From CAIRDP01 sp037134895 (lineage in GTDB: Bacteria > Bacteroidota > Bacteroidia > Bacteroidales > FEN-979), in assembly GCA_037134895.1 (NCBI GenBank), contig JBAXLI010000060.1, forward strand, positions 1-23,729: a stretch of 23,729 bases of DNA, read 5' to 3'. Below the pieces are notes generated by a model that saw only the letters and a program-made list of their open reading frames with translations, was not told the origin of the DNA and made no database searches. Of this stretch, positions 1 to 7,209 are shown one piece after another. A program made the position numbers and the translations under genes. The number at the start of each line of letters is the position of its first letter. The first letter of the stretch is position 1.

Positions 1-62
1 ATCCCCAATCCCCAATCCCCAATCCCCAATCCCCAATCCCCAATCCCTAATCCCTAATCCCC
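1..62. repeat. Tandem 7-base repeat array (C-rich on + strand)
   Basis: The first 62 bases are a near-perfect array of 7-base units, CCCCAAT repeated and then CCCTAAT twice, so GGGATTG/GGGATTA on the minus strand. It runs off the left edge, so its full length is unknown. It overlaps the last codons and the stop of the EamA permease gene that ends at 47. The minus (G-rich) strand has runs of three or four G every seven bases, the pattern that can fold into a G-quadruplex. A second array of the same family lies at 5611-5675 in the opposite orientation. Confidence 0.95.
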
Positions 63-931
63 ACATATTGCTGCATCAGGATCCCGGCTACGATCAGCGC
101 CAATCCGGCAATGGTGGATAGCAGGATCGCTTCTCCAACAGCAAAATGAATGAGGAACAGGGAAATAAACGGAGACAGGTATATGAGGTTGCTGACCTTG
201 GCGGTGGTTTCGGAGAATTTAAGGGCGTTGAGCCAAAAAACAAAAGTGATCCCCATTTCGAAGATCCCTATATATGCTGCTCCTGCCAATCCTGCCCAGG
301 GAGGGATGAAAAAATGTTTGGTTGCGGCAATTGTCAGGAAAGTGTAGAACAGTCCGAAACAAAAATTAAGAAACAGTTTACTTGCCGCTTCCCGCGGATC
401 TTTCATATTCAGTATCCAGTAGAGCGCCCAGAAAACTGCGCTGCCGACTGCAAGTAAAACACCTGCCAGGCTAGTAAACCTGAACGAAAGGAAATTCCCG
501 TGGGTCGAAATAAGCATTATGCCTGCAAAACTTATAAAGACAGCAACGATGCTCCAGAAACCGATTTTTTGTTTCAACAGGGGTACCGAGAGTAAAACCA
601 GTACCAGTGGCCAGATGTAATTAAGGGTTCCTGCTTCCTGCGCCGGCAGAAGGTCGTAAGCCCTCAGCAGCACAACATAATACAGGTATGGGTTAAGTAA
701 ACCCATCAGGGCCGACATGAGCAGTTGAGAGGAGGTGGTTTCCCAGATAAGATGCAGTTTTCCTCCTGCAAGCAGGATAAGGAAGAGTGTGGCGCAGGCT
801 ACGATTCCTGAGAACAGCAATAACCCCAGGGGGTCAAGGTAACGAAGGCTGATCTTAAATGCTGAACCTATTGTAGACCAGCATGCTATCGCAAGCAATG
901 CATAACAATATGCCTTCTTCTGTGACTTCAT
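47..931 (-). CDS. DMT-superfamily EamA-type permease
   Basis: Inner-membrane transporter of the drug/metabolite superfamily with unknown substrate. The 294-residue product has about ten hydrophobic segments arranged as two EamA halves, the usual size and plan of the family. I chose the ATG at 931, giving a start MKSQKKAYCYALLAIACWST, over an in-frame upstream start at 982. The later one begins directly before the first membrane helix, and a -7-like element (TACCTTCG on the minus strand) lies at 939-946, inside the longer version. The last residues (GIRD) and the TAG stop are encoded by the 7-base repeat array, so the C-terminal tail has probably been set by the repeat. The gene is divergent from carbamate kinase and paralogous to the permease at 5650-6555. 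Family assignment is firm; the substrate cannot be told. Confidence 0.88.
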   Translation of the reverse strand: MKSQKKAYCYALLAIACWSTIGSAFKISLRYLDPLGLLLFSGIVACATLFLILLAGGKLHLIWETTSSQLLMSALMGLLNPYLYYVVLLRAYDLLPAQEAGTLNYIWPLVLVLLSVPLLKQKIGFWSIVAVFISFAGIMLISTHGNFLSFRFTSLAGVLLAVGSAVFWALYWILNMKDPREAASKLFLNFCFGLFYTFLTIAATKHFFIPPWAGLAGAAYIGIFEMGITFVFWLNALKFSETTAKVSNLIYLSPFISLFLIHFAVGEAILLSTIAGLALIVAGILMQQYVGIRD

Positions 932-938
932 CCTGCTG

Positions 939-946
939 CGAAGGTA
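939..946 (-). promoter_or_regulatory. Probable -7 element for the first EamA gene
   Basis: Read on the minus strand this is TACCTTCG, one base off the Bacteroidetes -7 consensus TAnnTTTG. It ends seven bases before the ATG at 931, so transcription would be expected to start at or within a few bases of the start codon, giving a leaderless or nearly leaderless mRNA. No convincing -33 TTTG was seen. Confidence 0.4.
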
Positions 947-966
947 AGAAAGAATGAAAAAAATCC

Positions 967-974
967 TAAATTTG
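967..974 (+). promoter_or_regulatory. -7 promoter element of carbamate kinase
   Basis: TAAATTTG matches the Bacteroidetes -7 consensus TAnnTTTG exactly. Transcription would begin around 980, leaving a leader of roughly a dozen bases before the ATG at 993. Because the element lies inside the longer reading frame that opens at 954, it argues that 993 is the true start. A -33 TTTG is not evident. Confidence 0.6.
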
Positions 975-992
975 CATCCCAAACATTTTTAC

Positions 993-1937
993 ATGAAAAA
1001 GCTTGCTGTTGTTGCACTTGGAGGCAATGCACTGCTTCGCTCCGACCAGAAAGGAACCATTGGGGAGCAGGAAGCGAATGCCTACGCTACTTCCGAATGT
1101 CTTGTAAAACTGATGAAACGTGATTACAATCTGGTACTTACACATGGTAACGGACCGCAGGTTGGGAATATTATGCTTGCCAATTCTGCAGGGTTTAAGA
1201 TGTTCGGGATACCCGAGATGCCAATGGATATTTGCGTTGCATATTCACAGGGTTTCATTGGTTATATGATCGAACAGCAACTAAAGAACGTGTTGGAGAA
1301 ACACGAAATGGAAAGGGATATTATCACCATTACCACCCAGGTTTTAGTAAACAAGGATGATCCTGCCTTCGTGAACCCTACAAAACCGGTAGGCCCGTAT
1401 TATACAAAGGAGGAAGCTGATAAAATGGCCTCGGAATCGAAATCTGTTTTTAAGGAAGATTCAAGAGGACGTGGATGGAGAAAAGTTGTCGCTTCTCCGA
1501 AACCCCTGGTCATTCTCAATAAAAAAACTATTGAAAAAATTGCACGCCAGGACAATATTGTCATCGCAGTCGGAGGCGGGGGCATTCCGGTTTATTATGT
1601 TGAACCTAATAAACTGGAAGGGATTGATGCAGTAATTGATAAGGACCTGGCTTCGGCTTTGCTGGCTTCACAGATCAACGCTGATAAGTTTTTTATCCTG
1701 ACTGATGTGCCCAAGGTTTGTATTAACTTCAATACCCCGCAGGAGAGGACACTTGATCGTTTGACCATAGCCGAAGCAAAGAAATACCTTGATGAAGGAC
1801 AGTTTCCCGAAGGCAGCATGGGCCCGAAGATAAGGGCGGCCATTCATTTTGTTGAAAATTCAGGGAAGGACACCATTATCACAAAAACCACCATGCTTGG
1901 GATTGATAATGGAGGCACAAGGATCACACTTGTGTAA
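993..1937 (+). CDS. arcC: Carbamate kinase
   Basis: Catalyses reversible transfer of phosphate between carbamoyl phosphate and ADP, making ATP and carbamate; normally the last step of arginine or purine/allantoin fermentation. The 314-residue protein shows the amino-acid-kinase fold signatures of the family: VALGGNALL at the N-terminus, THGNGPQVGN near residue 47, GGGGIPVYY, an ATP-site stretch ILTDVPKV, and EGSMGPKI near the C-terminus. Length matches the family. The ATG at 993 is preferred over 954 because the extra 13 residues precede the conserved start and would span a -7 element. No arginine deiminase or ornithine carbamoyltransferase gene is nearby, so it stands alone here. It overlaps the convergent TM1266-type gene by 14 bases at the 3' end. 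Confidence 0.95.
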   Translation: MKKLAVVALGGNALLRSDQKGTIGEQEANAYATSECLVKLMKRDYNLVLTHGNGPQVGNIMLANSAGFKMFGIPEMPMDICVAYSQGFIGYMIEQQLKNVLEKHEMERDIITITTQVLVNKDDPAFVNPTKPVGPYYTKEEADKMASESKSVFKEDSRGRGWRKVVASPKPLVILNKKTIEKIARQDNIVIAVGGGGIPVYYVEPNKLEGIDAVIDKDLASALLASQINADKFFILTDVPKVCINFNTPQERTLDRLTIAEAKKYLDEGQFPEGSMGPKIRAAIHFVENSGKDTIITKTTMLGIDNGGTRITLV

Positions 1938-2184
1938 AGACCATTTTTTTTACCTCGATACCTTCTATTTTCAGAAGCTCGTTTTCAAGTTTGAAGAATT
2001 CCCCCGGGTCTCCGAATAATTCGAGCAGGATCAGCCCGCATCCCGCGCATGCAGCAGGGTCGGTGCTGTGCAGCCCAAGCCTGGTGCGGATGCTGCAGCC
2101 GAACTTTGCAAGTGCATTCTGAACAAGGGCCACCGAACTATCCCTGTTTATAACATGTATACCAAGCACCCAGATTTCTTTCAT
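1924..2184 (-). CDS. TM1266-type ACT-like protein, second copy (putative hydrogenase system regulator)
   Basis: Small (86 residues) protein of the family annotated as iron-only hydrogenase system regulators after Thermotoga TM1266; these have an ACT/NikR-like fold and an unproven regulatory role. It aligns end to end with the neighbour at 3861-4118: I..LGI..., SIRTRLGLHS, ILLELFGDPGEF, and a closing IEGIEV. It is the more diverged copy and has three cysteines (C30, and C46/C49 in the string CAGCG), whereas the other copy has only the cysteine matching C46. It is the last gene of the hydG operon, ten bases after the histidine kinase, and its 3' end overlaps the convergent carbamate kinase by 14 bases. 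Family membership is likely; function is inferred. Confidence 0.75.
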   Translation of the reverse strand: MKEIWVLGIHVINRDSSVALVQNALAKFGCSIRTRLGLHSTDPAACAGCGLILLELFGDPGEFFKLENELLKIEGIEVKKMVFTQV

Positions 2185-2194
2185 GACAATAATA

Positions 2195-3844
2195 TTATTT
2201 ATTTTCAGGTATTACTATTGTAGCTGAGACCCCTCCACGGGATACAATTTCGATACTCCCGTCAAGCTGCTCGACAAGAAGTTTAATGATGAACATACCA
2301 AGAGAATCCTGGTTTTCAAAGCTGAATCCTACCGGCAGGCCCACGCCATTATCACTTACTGTGAGAGTGAAACCCCCGGGTTCGTTCGGAGAAAGCTTTA
2401 TACATACCTTCCCTCCCTGGTCAGAAGGGAAAGCATATTTGAAGGAGTTTGTAAGAAGTTCATTGGTTATCAGTCCCAGGGGGAGGGCAGTTTCAACATT
2501 TACCAGGATTTCCTCCAGCTGAAGATCGATGTTAATTGTTTTTCCGCTGAAAGTACCTGAAATGATTGAAACAAGTGAATGCAGGTATGCTGAAAGAGGT
2601 ATCCTGTCGAGGTTTTCGCTTCTGTAGAGATGTTCATGAATCAGAGCCATACTCCGTATCCTCATCTCGACATCTTTTATCACTCTCTGGAACTCAGGGT
2701 CAGAATTTTTCCGGCCCTGCATTCCGAGAAGGCTTATCACGATGGCCAGGTTGTTTTTTACCCTGTGATGGATCTCCTTGAGCATGATCTCCTTCGTTTC
2801 GGAATTCCGGAGTTTCAGGATCTCGATCTCCTTTTCTTTTGACCTGTCTCTTGTGACGACCATTACCTGTTCAACCTTGCTGCCGCGGAACATAGGAATC
2901 TTACGCACCTCAACGGAGATTTGCTGTCCGAAAAATTCAAAGCTTAGCTCACCAATAGAAATTTGTCCGGTTTCAAATACCCTCCTTACATCATCAATTT
3001 CATCCTGGTGAATAAACGGGAATGACCTGCCGGCATTGAGCCCGATGAAGCGGTGGACAAATCCGGCTTCTGCAGCAACCTGTTTAAGTGTTGAATTAAC
3101 CATAATAATATTCAGGTCACGATCAATTACGACAACCCAGTCGGGAAAACTATCCAGAGCTTCATGGTACTGGCGTTCCGACATGGCGAGTTCCTGCTCA
3201 GCCACTTTGCGCTCCCTTACTTCGAGTATCAGTTTGTGATAATTCTCAGTGAGAGCTTTCTGATGAAGAAAATTCTTCCAGTTCAGGCTTTGGAAAATAT
3301 ACGAAATAAAAAAGCCAAGAGAGGAAACCGAAAGAACAAATAAGAGCTGGTTGAGGAAAAGATCGGGTAATGTATACGAGCGGTTTACGAAGGTGGCAAG
3401 AACGTAGGAGAAAAGTTGCAGCCCATTAAGGATTATCAGATCCCAGAACCTTATCCGGTAAAAAGTATGCAACCCGATCATAATGAGCATCACCCAGGCA
3501 TAGAAATATGTATATCCCTGGACGTGAATATCGGAAGTGGCGCCGACAAAATAAATTGCAATGCAGGATCCCAGGTTGACGAAAATAAAGATCAGCCTGA
3601 GGTATTGCTTCAGGGAATTAATAAATAGTGCAACCAGAGGAATAAGCAGCAAAGGGACTATCGTACCAAACTTCATAAAGTATTGCTGCTCGGGTGTGTC
3701 TCCAAAAACAACCCGGTTGAGGATCGCGTACAGGAAAAAGAGAAGAAGGGTCACACTCAGACCCACTTTCATACTTGGGATTGATGAGGAAAGATAAAAG
3801 TCCTGAAACTCCCTGTCCAATTCTTTACGCGTCGGATGCTCCAT
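2195..3844 (-). CDS. Membrane-bound PAS/HisKA_2 sensor histidine kinase
   Basis: A 549-residue sensor kinase. Six predicted membrane helices fill roughly residues 25-186, followed by a short coiled linker and a PAS domain (about 222-335; EALDSFPDWVVVIDRDLNII). The dimerisation/phosphoacceptor domain is of the HisKA_2 type, with HHRVKNNL at 359-366 (the acceptor is one of H359/H360). The HATPase domain carries the N box NELLTNSFKYAF from N461 and the G1 box DNGVGLP at 498-504, so the kinase looks catalytically intact. It lies between two TM1266-type genes (gaps of 16 and 10 bases) downstream of hydG. No response regulator is in the window, so the output partner is unknown. The genomic setting suggests it senses something linked to hydrogenase assembly or redox state; that is inference. 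Confidence 0.9.
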   Translation of the reverse strand: MEHPTRKELDREFQDFYLSSSIPSMKVGLSVTLLLFFLYAILNRVVFGDTPEQQYFMKFGTIVPLLLIPLVALFINSLKQYLRLIFIFVNLGSCIAIYFVGATSDIHVQGYTYFYAWVMLIMIGLHTFYRIRFWDLIILNGLQLFSYVLATFVNRSYTLPDLFLNQLLFVLSVSSLGFFISYIFQSLNWKNFLHQKALTENYHKLILEVRERKVAEQELAMSERQYHEALDSFPDWVVVIDRDLNIIMVNSTLKQVAAEAGFVHRFIGLNAGRSFPFIHQDEIDDVRRVFETGQISIGELSFEFFGQQISVEVRKIPMFRGSKVEQVMVVTRDRSKEKEIEILKLRNSETKEIMLKEIHHRVKNNLAIVISLLGMQGRKNSDPEFQRVIKDVEMRIRSMALIHEHLYRSENLDRIPLSAYLHSLVSIISGTFSGKTINIDLQLEEILVNVETALPLGLITNELLTNSFKYAFPSDQGGKVCIKLSPNEPGGFTLTVSDNGVGLPVGFSFENQDSLGMFIIKLLVEQLDGSIEIVSRGGVSATIVIPENK

Positions 3845-3860
3845 TATCTCAGGGTTTGTT

Positions 3861-4118
3861 TCATGATTTAAAGATCATGTGCTGGATCTCAATTCCGCCA
3901 ATTTCCCCGAGTTTTTTTTCAAAACGGTCAAATTCTGAAGGTTCACCGGTAAGCTGAAGAAGTATCACCCCAACCCTGCTGCATTTATCTTCATTGACTT
4001 CGTGGAAGCCGAGGCGTGATTTGATTATGTGAGCAAATTCTGTCAGAACACCCTGTGTTAGTCCAGCCTCTTTTATCCTGTCGGAGATCAAAAGTCCGAT
4101 AATCCGGATCTCATTCAT
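3861..4118 (-). CDS. TM1266-type iron-only hydrogenase system regulator (first copy)
   Basis: An 85-residue ACT-like protein matching the TM1266 family that travels with [FeFe]-hydrogenase maturation genes. Recognisable features are the IRIIGLLI start, the IIKSRLGFHEVNEDKCSRVG block around residues 31-50, and ILLQLTGEPSEFDRFE. It begins ten bases after the hydG stop, which strongly supports the assignment because hydG and TM1266-type genes are commonly adjacent. The precise biochemical role of the family is not established; metabolite or metal binding through the ACT-like fold is the usual guess. This copy is closer to the family norm than the one at 1924-2184. Confidence 0.85.
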   Translation of the reverse strand: MNEIRIIGLLISDRIKEAGLTQGVLTEFAHIIKSRLGFHEVNEDKCSRVGVILLQLTGEPSEFDRFEKKLGEIGGIEIQHMIFKS

Positions 4119-4128
4119 ATAAGTTTAT

Positions 4129-5559
4129 TTAAAAATACAGGTCTCTTTTGCCATTTTTAACCTGTTCCAGTTTCTCGGACAGGCTTATTTTATTTGAATC
4201 TTCTTCCATTTCATTCAGCTTTTTGCTGATGAGCTGGTAACCCTTAATTTTAGTGGGTTGGGGAGCATAATCCTCAAGGTATTCGGCCAGGGTCAAAAGA
4301 GCATTTGGCTGGCAGAACCTTTTGATAAATCCAGGTACCGAGAATTCCATAAAATGTTCACCTGTTCTTCCTCTCCTGTAACAGGATGTACAAAAAGACG
4401 GGATGTAATCCTGGGCGATAAGCTCATCCATGATCTCATTCAGGCTGCGGTTATCATTGATCTGGAACTGCTCCAGGTCAATATCCTGGGCCTCGGTATG
4501 ATCTTTCTTTGCATATCCGCCCATTTCGATATTTGTACCTCCGTCGATCTGGGAAACTCCGAACTGGAGAATTTCATTTCTGATCGATGCTGGTTCCCTC
4601 GCCGTAAGGATCAATCCTGTATAAGGGACGGCAAGCCTCAGAATGGCTACAAGCCTGGTGAATTCTTCATCGCTGACGATATGCGATTTGTCAATATTCA
4701 GCTGGGATGCGTATTGTATCCTCGGGAAAGAGATTGTATGAGGCCCTACATTATACACTGCCTCAAAATGGTTAGTATGCCTGACCAGCCCTAAAAGATC
4801 GAACCTCCAGTCGTACAGGCCGAAAAGCGCACCGATGCCTACATCATCAATTCCTGCTTCCTGCGCCCGATCAAGGGAAGTAAGCCTCCAGTCGAAGTTT
4901 TTCTTTATACCTCCAAGGTGAACTTTTGCATAAGTCTCTTCATGATAGGTTTCCTGGAATATCTGGTAGGTGCCTATTTTCGAATCCTTGATAATCCGGA
5001 AACCATCAATGTCCATAGGGGCGGCATTGATATTAACCCTGCGGATCTCACCCGGGCCGCTGTGAACTGAATAAACAATTCCAACAGTCTCAGCAATGAA
5101 TTTTGCATCATATTTCGGATGCTCGCCATAAACCAGAATGAGTCGTTTTTGTCCGGCATCCTCAAGCGCTTTTACCTGGGCAATAAGATCTTCGGCTGAT
5201 AAGGTGATACGTGTGATGGCTTTATTTGTAGATTTAAATCCGCAGTAAGCACACTTATTGATACAAAGGTTCCCGATATAGAGTGGGGCGAATAAAACAA
5301 TCCTTTGTCCGTATACTTTTTCCTTGAGTATTTTCGCTCCCTGTTTTATCTCTTCTATGAGTTCCTGATCTGAGGCCTGAACAAGTACTGCGGTTTCTTC
5401 AAGGGTTAGCCGCTGTTTGTCGAGCGACTTGGAAATGATTTCCCTTACCCTCTCTTTAGATGGTTTGGCATTGTTTATGAAACTCCATATTTCTTCAGGA
5501 TCGATGAAAGGTTTCATCCTCTGATCCCTGATTTTCAGCTTTTCGGGTTTAAATATCAT
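4129..5559 (-). CDS. hydG: [FeFe]-hydrogenase H-cluster maturase HydG (radical SAM tyrosine lyase)
   Basis: HydG cleaves tyrosine to p-cresol and releases CO and cyanide that become the diatomic ligands of the H-cluster, working with HydE and HydF in the cytoplasm. The 476-residue product has the radical-SAM CX3CX2C motif at C99, C103 and C106 (CINKCAYC) and the HydG-specific C-terminal CX2CX22C motif at C390, C393 and C416 that binds the auxiliary cluster; this second motif separates it from the related thiamine enzyme ThiH. Length is typical. A second in-frame ATG at codon 15 is possible, but a -7 element at 5593-5600 leaves room for the first. It leads a four-gene operon; hydE, hydF and the hydrogenase itself are outside the window. 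Confidence 0.95.
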   Translation of the reverse strand: MIFKPEKLKIRDQRMKPFIDPEEIWSFINNAKPSKERVREIISKSLDKQRLTLEETAVLVQASDQELIEEIKQGAKILKEKVYGQRIVLFAPLYIGNLCINKCAYCGFKSTNKAITRITLSAEDLIAQVKALEDAGQKRLILVYGEHPKYDAKFIAETVGIVYSVHSGPGEIRRVNINAAPMDIDGFRIIKDSKIGTYQIFQETYHEETYAKVHLGGIKKNFDWRLTSLDRAQEAGIDDVGIGALFGLYDWRFDLLGLVRHTNHFEAVYNVGPHTISFPRIQYASQLNIDKSHIVSDEEFTRLVAILRLAVPYTGLILTAREPASIRNEILQFGVSQIDGGTNIEMGGYAKKDHTEAQDIDLEQFQINDNRSLNEIMDELIAQDYIPSFCTSCYRRGRTGEHFMEFSVPGFIKRFCQPNALLTLAEYLEDYAPQPTKIKGYQLISKKLNEMEEDSNKISLSEKLEQVKNGKRDLYF

Positions 5560-5592
5560 TTCAGGTAGTTTAGCAGAAGCTTTTCAGCAGTA

Positions 5593-5600
5593 CAAAGGTA
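5593..5600 (-). promoter_or_regulatory. -7 promoter element of the hydG operon
   Basis: The minus strand reads TACCTTTG, an exact match to TAnnTTTG. Transcription should start near 5587, giving a leader of about 27 bases to the hydG ATG. The position where a -33 element would sit falls inside the G/C-rich 7-base repeat array (5611-5675), and no TTTG is present there, so the array may form the upstream half of this promoter. Confidence 0.65.
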
Positions 5601-5610
5601 TGAAAAGATG

Positions 5611-5675
5611 GGGATCTGGGATTGGGGATTAGGGATTAGGGATTGGGGATTAGGGATTGGGGGTTAGGGGTTTGG
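5611..5675. repeat. Tandem 7-base repeat array (G-rich on + strand)
   Basis: About nine units of the form GGGATTA or GGGATTG, with degenerate units at both ends (GGGATCT, GGGGTTA, GGGGTTT). It is the same family as the array at 1-62 but inverted relative to it. It overlaps the last codons and the TAA stop of the EamA gene at 5650 and ends a few bases from the hydG -7 element. Runs of three or four G on the plus strand every seven bases could form a G-quadruplex. Confidence 0.95.
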
Positions 5676-6555
5676 AGTGTTTATTGCGTTCTGAGAGATA
5701 AACTCCGGCGATCACGAGGAGAATACCGCAAATTTTCTGAAATGTAAATGGTTCTGATATAAGGAAATAAGAAAATATAGCAGTGAATACCGGGATGAGG
5801 TTTGAATAAATATTGGCTTTGCTTATCCCTATTTCCTTGACGGTTTTCGCAAAAAAGACAAAAGCAAGTGACGATGCGAAGATCGAAAGAAAGAGAAAGG
5901 ATGATACTACATCAGCATCCGGATGAATACTCCTGATACCATCTCGTTCGAAGATCAGGAAAATTGGAAGGAACATCACCGCCCCGAGAAGGTTTTGCCA
6001 GGCAACAATAGTGACAGGAGAATACCTCATGGTAAGCTCTTTCAGAAAAACTGAAAAGATCAGAGCTGCTATAACTGCGCCGAAAAGTGCCAGGATGCCC
6101 CTGCCTTCTCCGGCAAATGAAAGGTCCCTGGAGGCAAGCATGATCGCAACACCTGCGAAAGACATGAAAATTCCGAAAATGCTGAGTGCTGAAATTTTTT
6201 CCTTAAACGAGACCCATGCAACAATGGGAGAGAATACAGGTATTGTCGCTATGATGACACTGGATATGGTTGCCGAAGAATATTTCACGCCTATATTTTC
6301 TCCAAGGAAATACAGGAAAGGGTTGAATAAAGCGCTGCAGATCAGGAGTAAGGCATCTTTTCGTTTTATAGGTTCAAAACGCCTGCTCAGTATCATCAGA
6401 AGAAAAAGAAATGCGGATGAGATCAGAAGCCTGATGAAAATAATGGTGACAGGCTGAAAATGTACAAGAAGGCGGGCTGTCCACACAAACGACATCCCCC
6501 AAAACAGCATTGCCGTAAGGGCATATAGATGCACAGGGATTTTAAAACCTTTCAT
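5650..6555 (-). CDS. DMT-superfamily EamA-type permease (second copy)
   Basis: A 301-residue inner-membrane permease of the DMT superfamily with about ten hydrophobic helices in two EamA halves; substrate unknown. It is a distant paralogue of the permease at 47-931 (shared features include the LFWGMSF/CWSTIGSAF-like first helix, NPFLYF/NPYLYY in the third, and an FAGVAIML/FAGIMLI stretch). The ATG at 6555 is preferred over an in-frame TTG at 6564, because the TTG lies inside the -7 element at 6562-6569. The last residues (PLTPNP) and the stop are encoded by the 7-base repeat array. It is divergent from the ECF sigma gene. Confidence 0.88.
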   Translation of the reverse strand: MKGFKIPVHLYALTAMLFWGMSFVWTARLLVHFQPVTIIFIRLLISSAFLFLLMILSRRFEPIKRKDALLLICSALFNPFLYFLGENIGVKYSSATISSVIIATIPVFSPIVAWVSFKEKISALSIFGIFMSFAGVAIMLASRDLSFAGEGRGILALFGAVIAALIFSVFLKELTMRYSPVTIVAWQNLLGAVMFLPIFLIFERDGIRSIHPDADVVSSFLFLSIFASSLAFVFFAKTVKEIGISKANIYSNLIPVFTAIFSYFLISEPFTFQKICGILLVIAGVYLSERNKHSKPLTPNP

Positions 6556-6561
6556 TGAGTG

Positions 6562-6569
6562 CAAAAATA
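6562..6569 (-). promoter_or_regulatory. Probable -7 element for the second EamA gene
   Basis: The minus strand reads TATTTTTG, matching TAnnTTTG. It ends six bases before the ATG at 6555, so the predicted transcript is leaderless or nearly so, the same arrangement as at the first EamA gene. No clear -33 TTTG is seen. Confidence 0.45.
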
Positions 6570-6634
6570 GAATTTTATTATTTCACTGTAACATTTGCTA
6601 TCTTGTCGAGTCTATTGGCTAAATAAGAAGGGAT

Positions 6635-7207
6635 TTGGACACCAGATACGAAAATATCCATAAAGATCTGATAGAGGCCTGCCGCAAGGGAGACCGTTCT
6701 GCCCAGTTTAAAATTTACAAGCTCTACTATAAAGCCATGTTCAATACAAGCCTAAGAATAGTGAACGATACTGCCGAAGCGGAAGACATCATGCAGGAAT
6801 CCTTTCTGGATGCATTTCAGGGGATGCAAAACTATTCAGGGCAGGGAAGTTTTGGCAGCTGGCTTAAGAAAATAGTGGTAAATAACTCACTTGATGCCAT
6901 AAGGCGGGCAAAAGACACGGTTTCGCTTGATGAGGGAACTATTGATCTTCAGGCAGAGTACGAGGAAGATCACGAATCGGAGATCAGGTTCCAGGTTGAG
7001 GAGGTCATGAAAGCCATCAGGCAGCTGTCGGATGAATACAGGGTCATCCTCAGTCTTTTTCTTCTTGAAGGATATGACCATGATGAGATCTCGGAGATCC
7101 TGAACATCAGCAATCAGCTTTCACGGACAAGATATTCCAGGGCAAGGCAGAAACTGATCGCTGTTTTAAAAGAAAATAAGTACAGGAACGTCTTTATATA
7201 TAATTAG
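6635..7207 (+). CDS. ECF-type RNA polymerase sigma factor
   Basis: A 190-residue sigma-70 family factor with only regions 2 and 4. Region 2 spans about residues 10-90 (LIEACRKGDRSAQFKIYKLYY, then EAEDIMQESFLDAF and GSFGSWLKKIVVN). Region 4 covers about 125-180 (LSDEYRVILSLFLLEGYDHDEISEILN followed by SRARQKL). The start is TTG at 6635: the frame is closed by a TAA at 6620, the next ATG (codon 35) would remove conserved region 2 residues, and an AGAAGG sequence sits four bases upstream. It is followed after two bases by a membrane protein likely to be its anti-sigma partner, then by two adhesin-like envelope genes that are probable targets. The stimulus is not visible. Confidence 0.92.
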   Translation: MDTRYENIHKDLIEACRKGDRSAQFKIYKLYYKAMFNTSLRIVNDTAEAEDIMQESFLDAFQGMQNYSGQGSFGSWLKKIVVNNSLDAIRRAKDTVSLDEGTIDLQAEYEEDHESEIRFQVEEVMKAIRQLSDEYRVILSLFLLEGYDHDEISEILNISNQLSRTRYSRARQKLIAVLKENKYRNVFIYN

Positions 7208-7209
7208 AC

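Noticed and set aside
954..992. Upstream in-frame extension of carbamate kinase beginning at 954
   Set aside because: It spans an exact TAnnTTTG promoter element at 967-974 and adds 13 residues ahead of the conserved family start.
4258..4794. 178-residue open frame on the plus strand
   Set aside because: It is antisense to hydG, whose motifs are unambiguous.
4129..5559. Assignment of the radical SAM gene as thiamine enzyme ThiH
   Set aside because: The C-terminal CX2CX22C cluster motif and the adjacent TM1266-type gene are specific to HydG.
6011..6457. 148-residue open frame on the plus strand
   Set aside because: It is antisense to the EamA permease, and such long shadows are expected opposite hydrophobic coding sequence.
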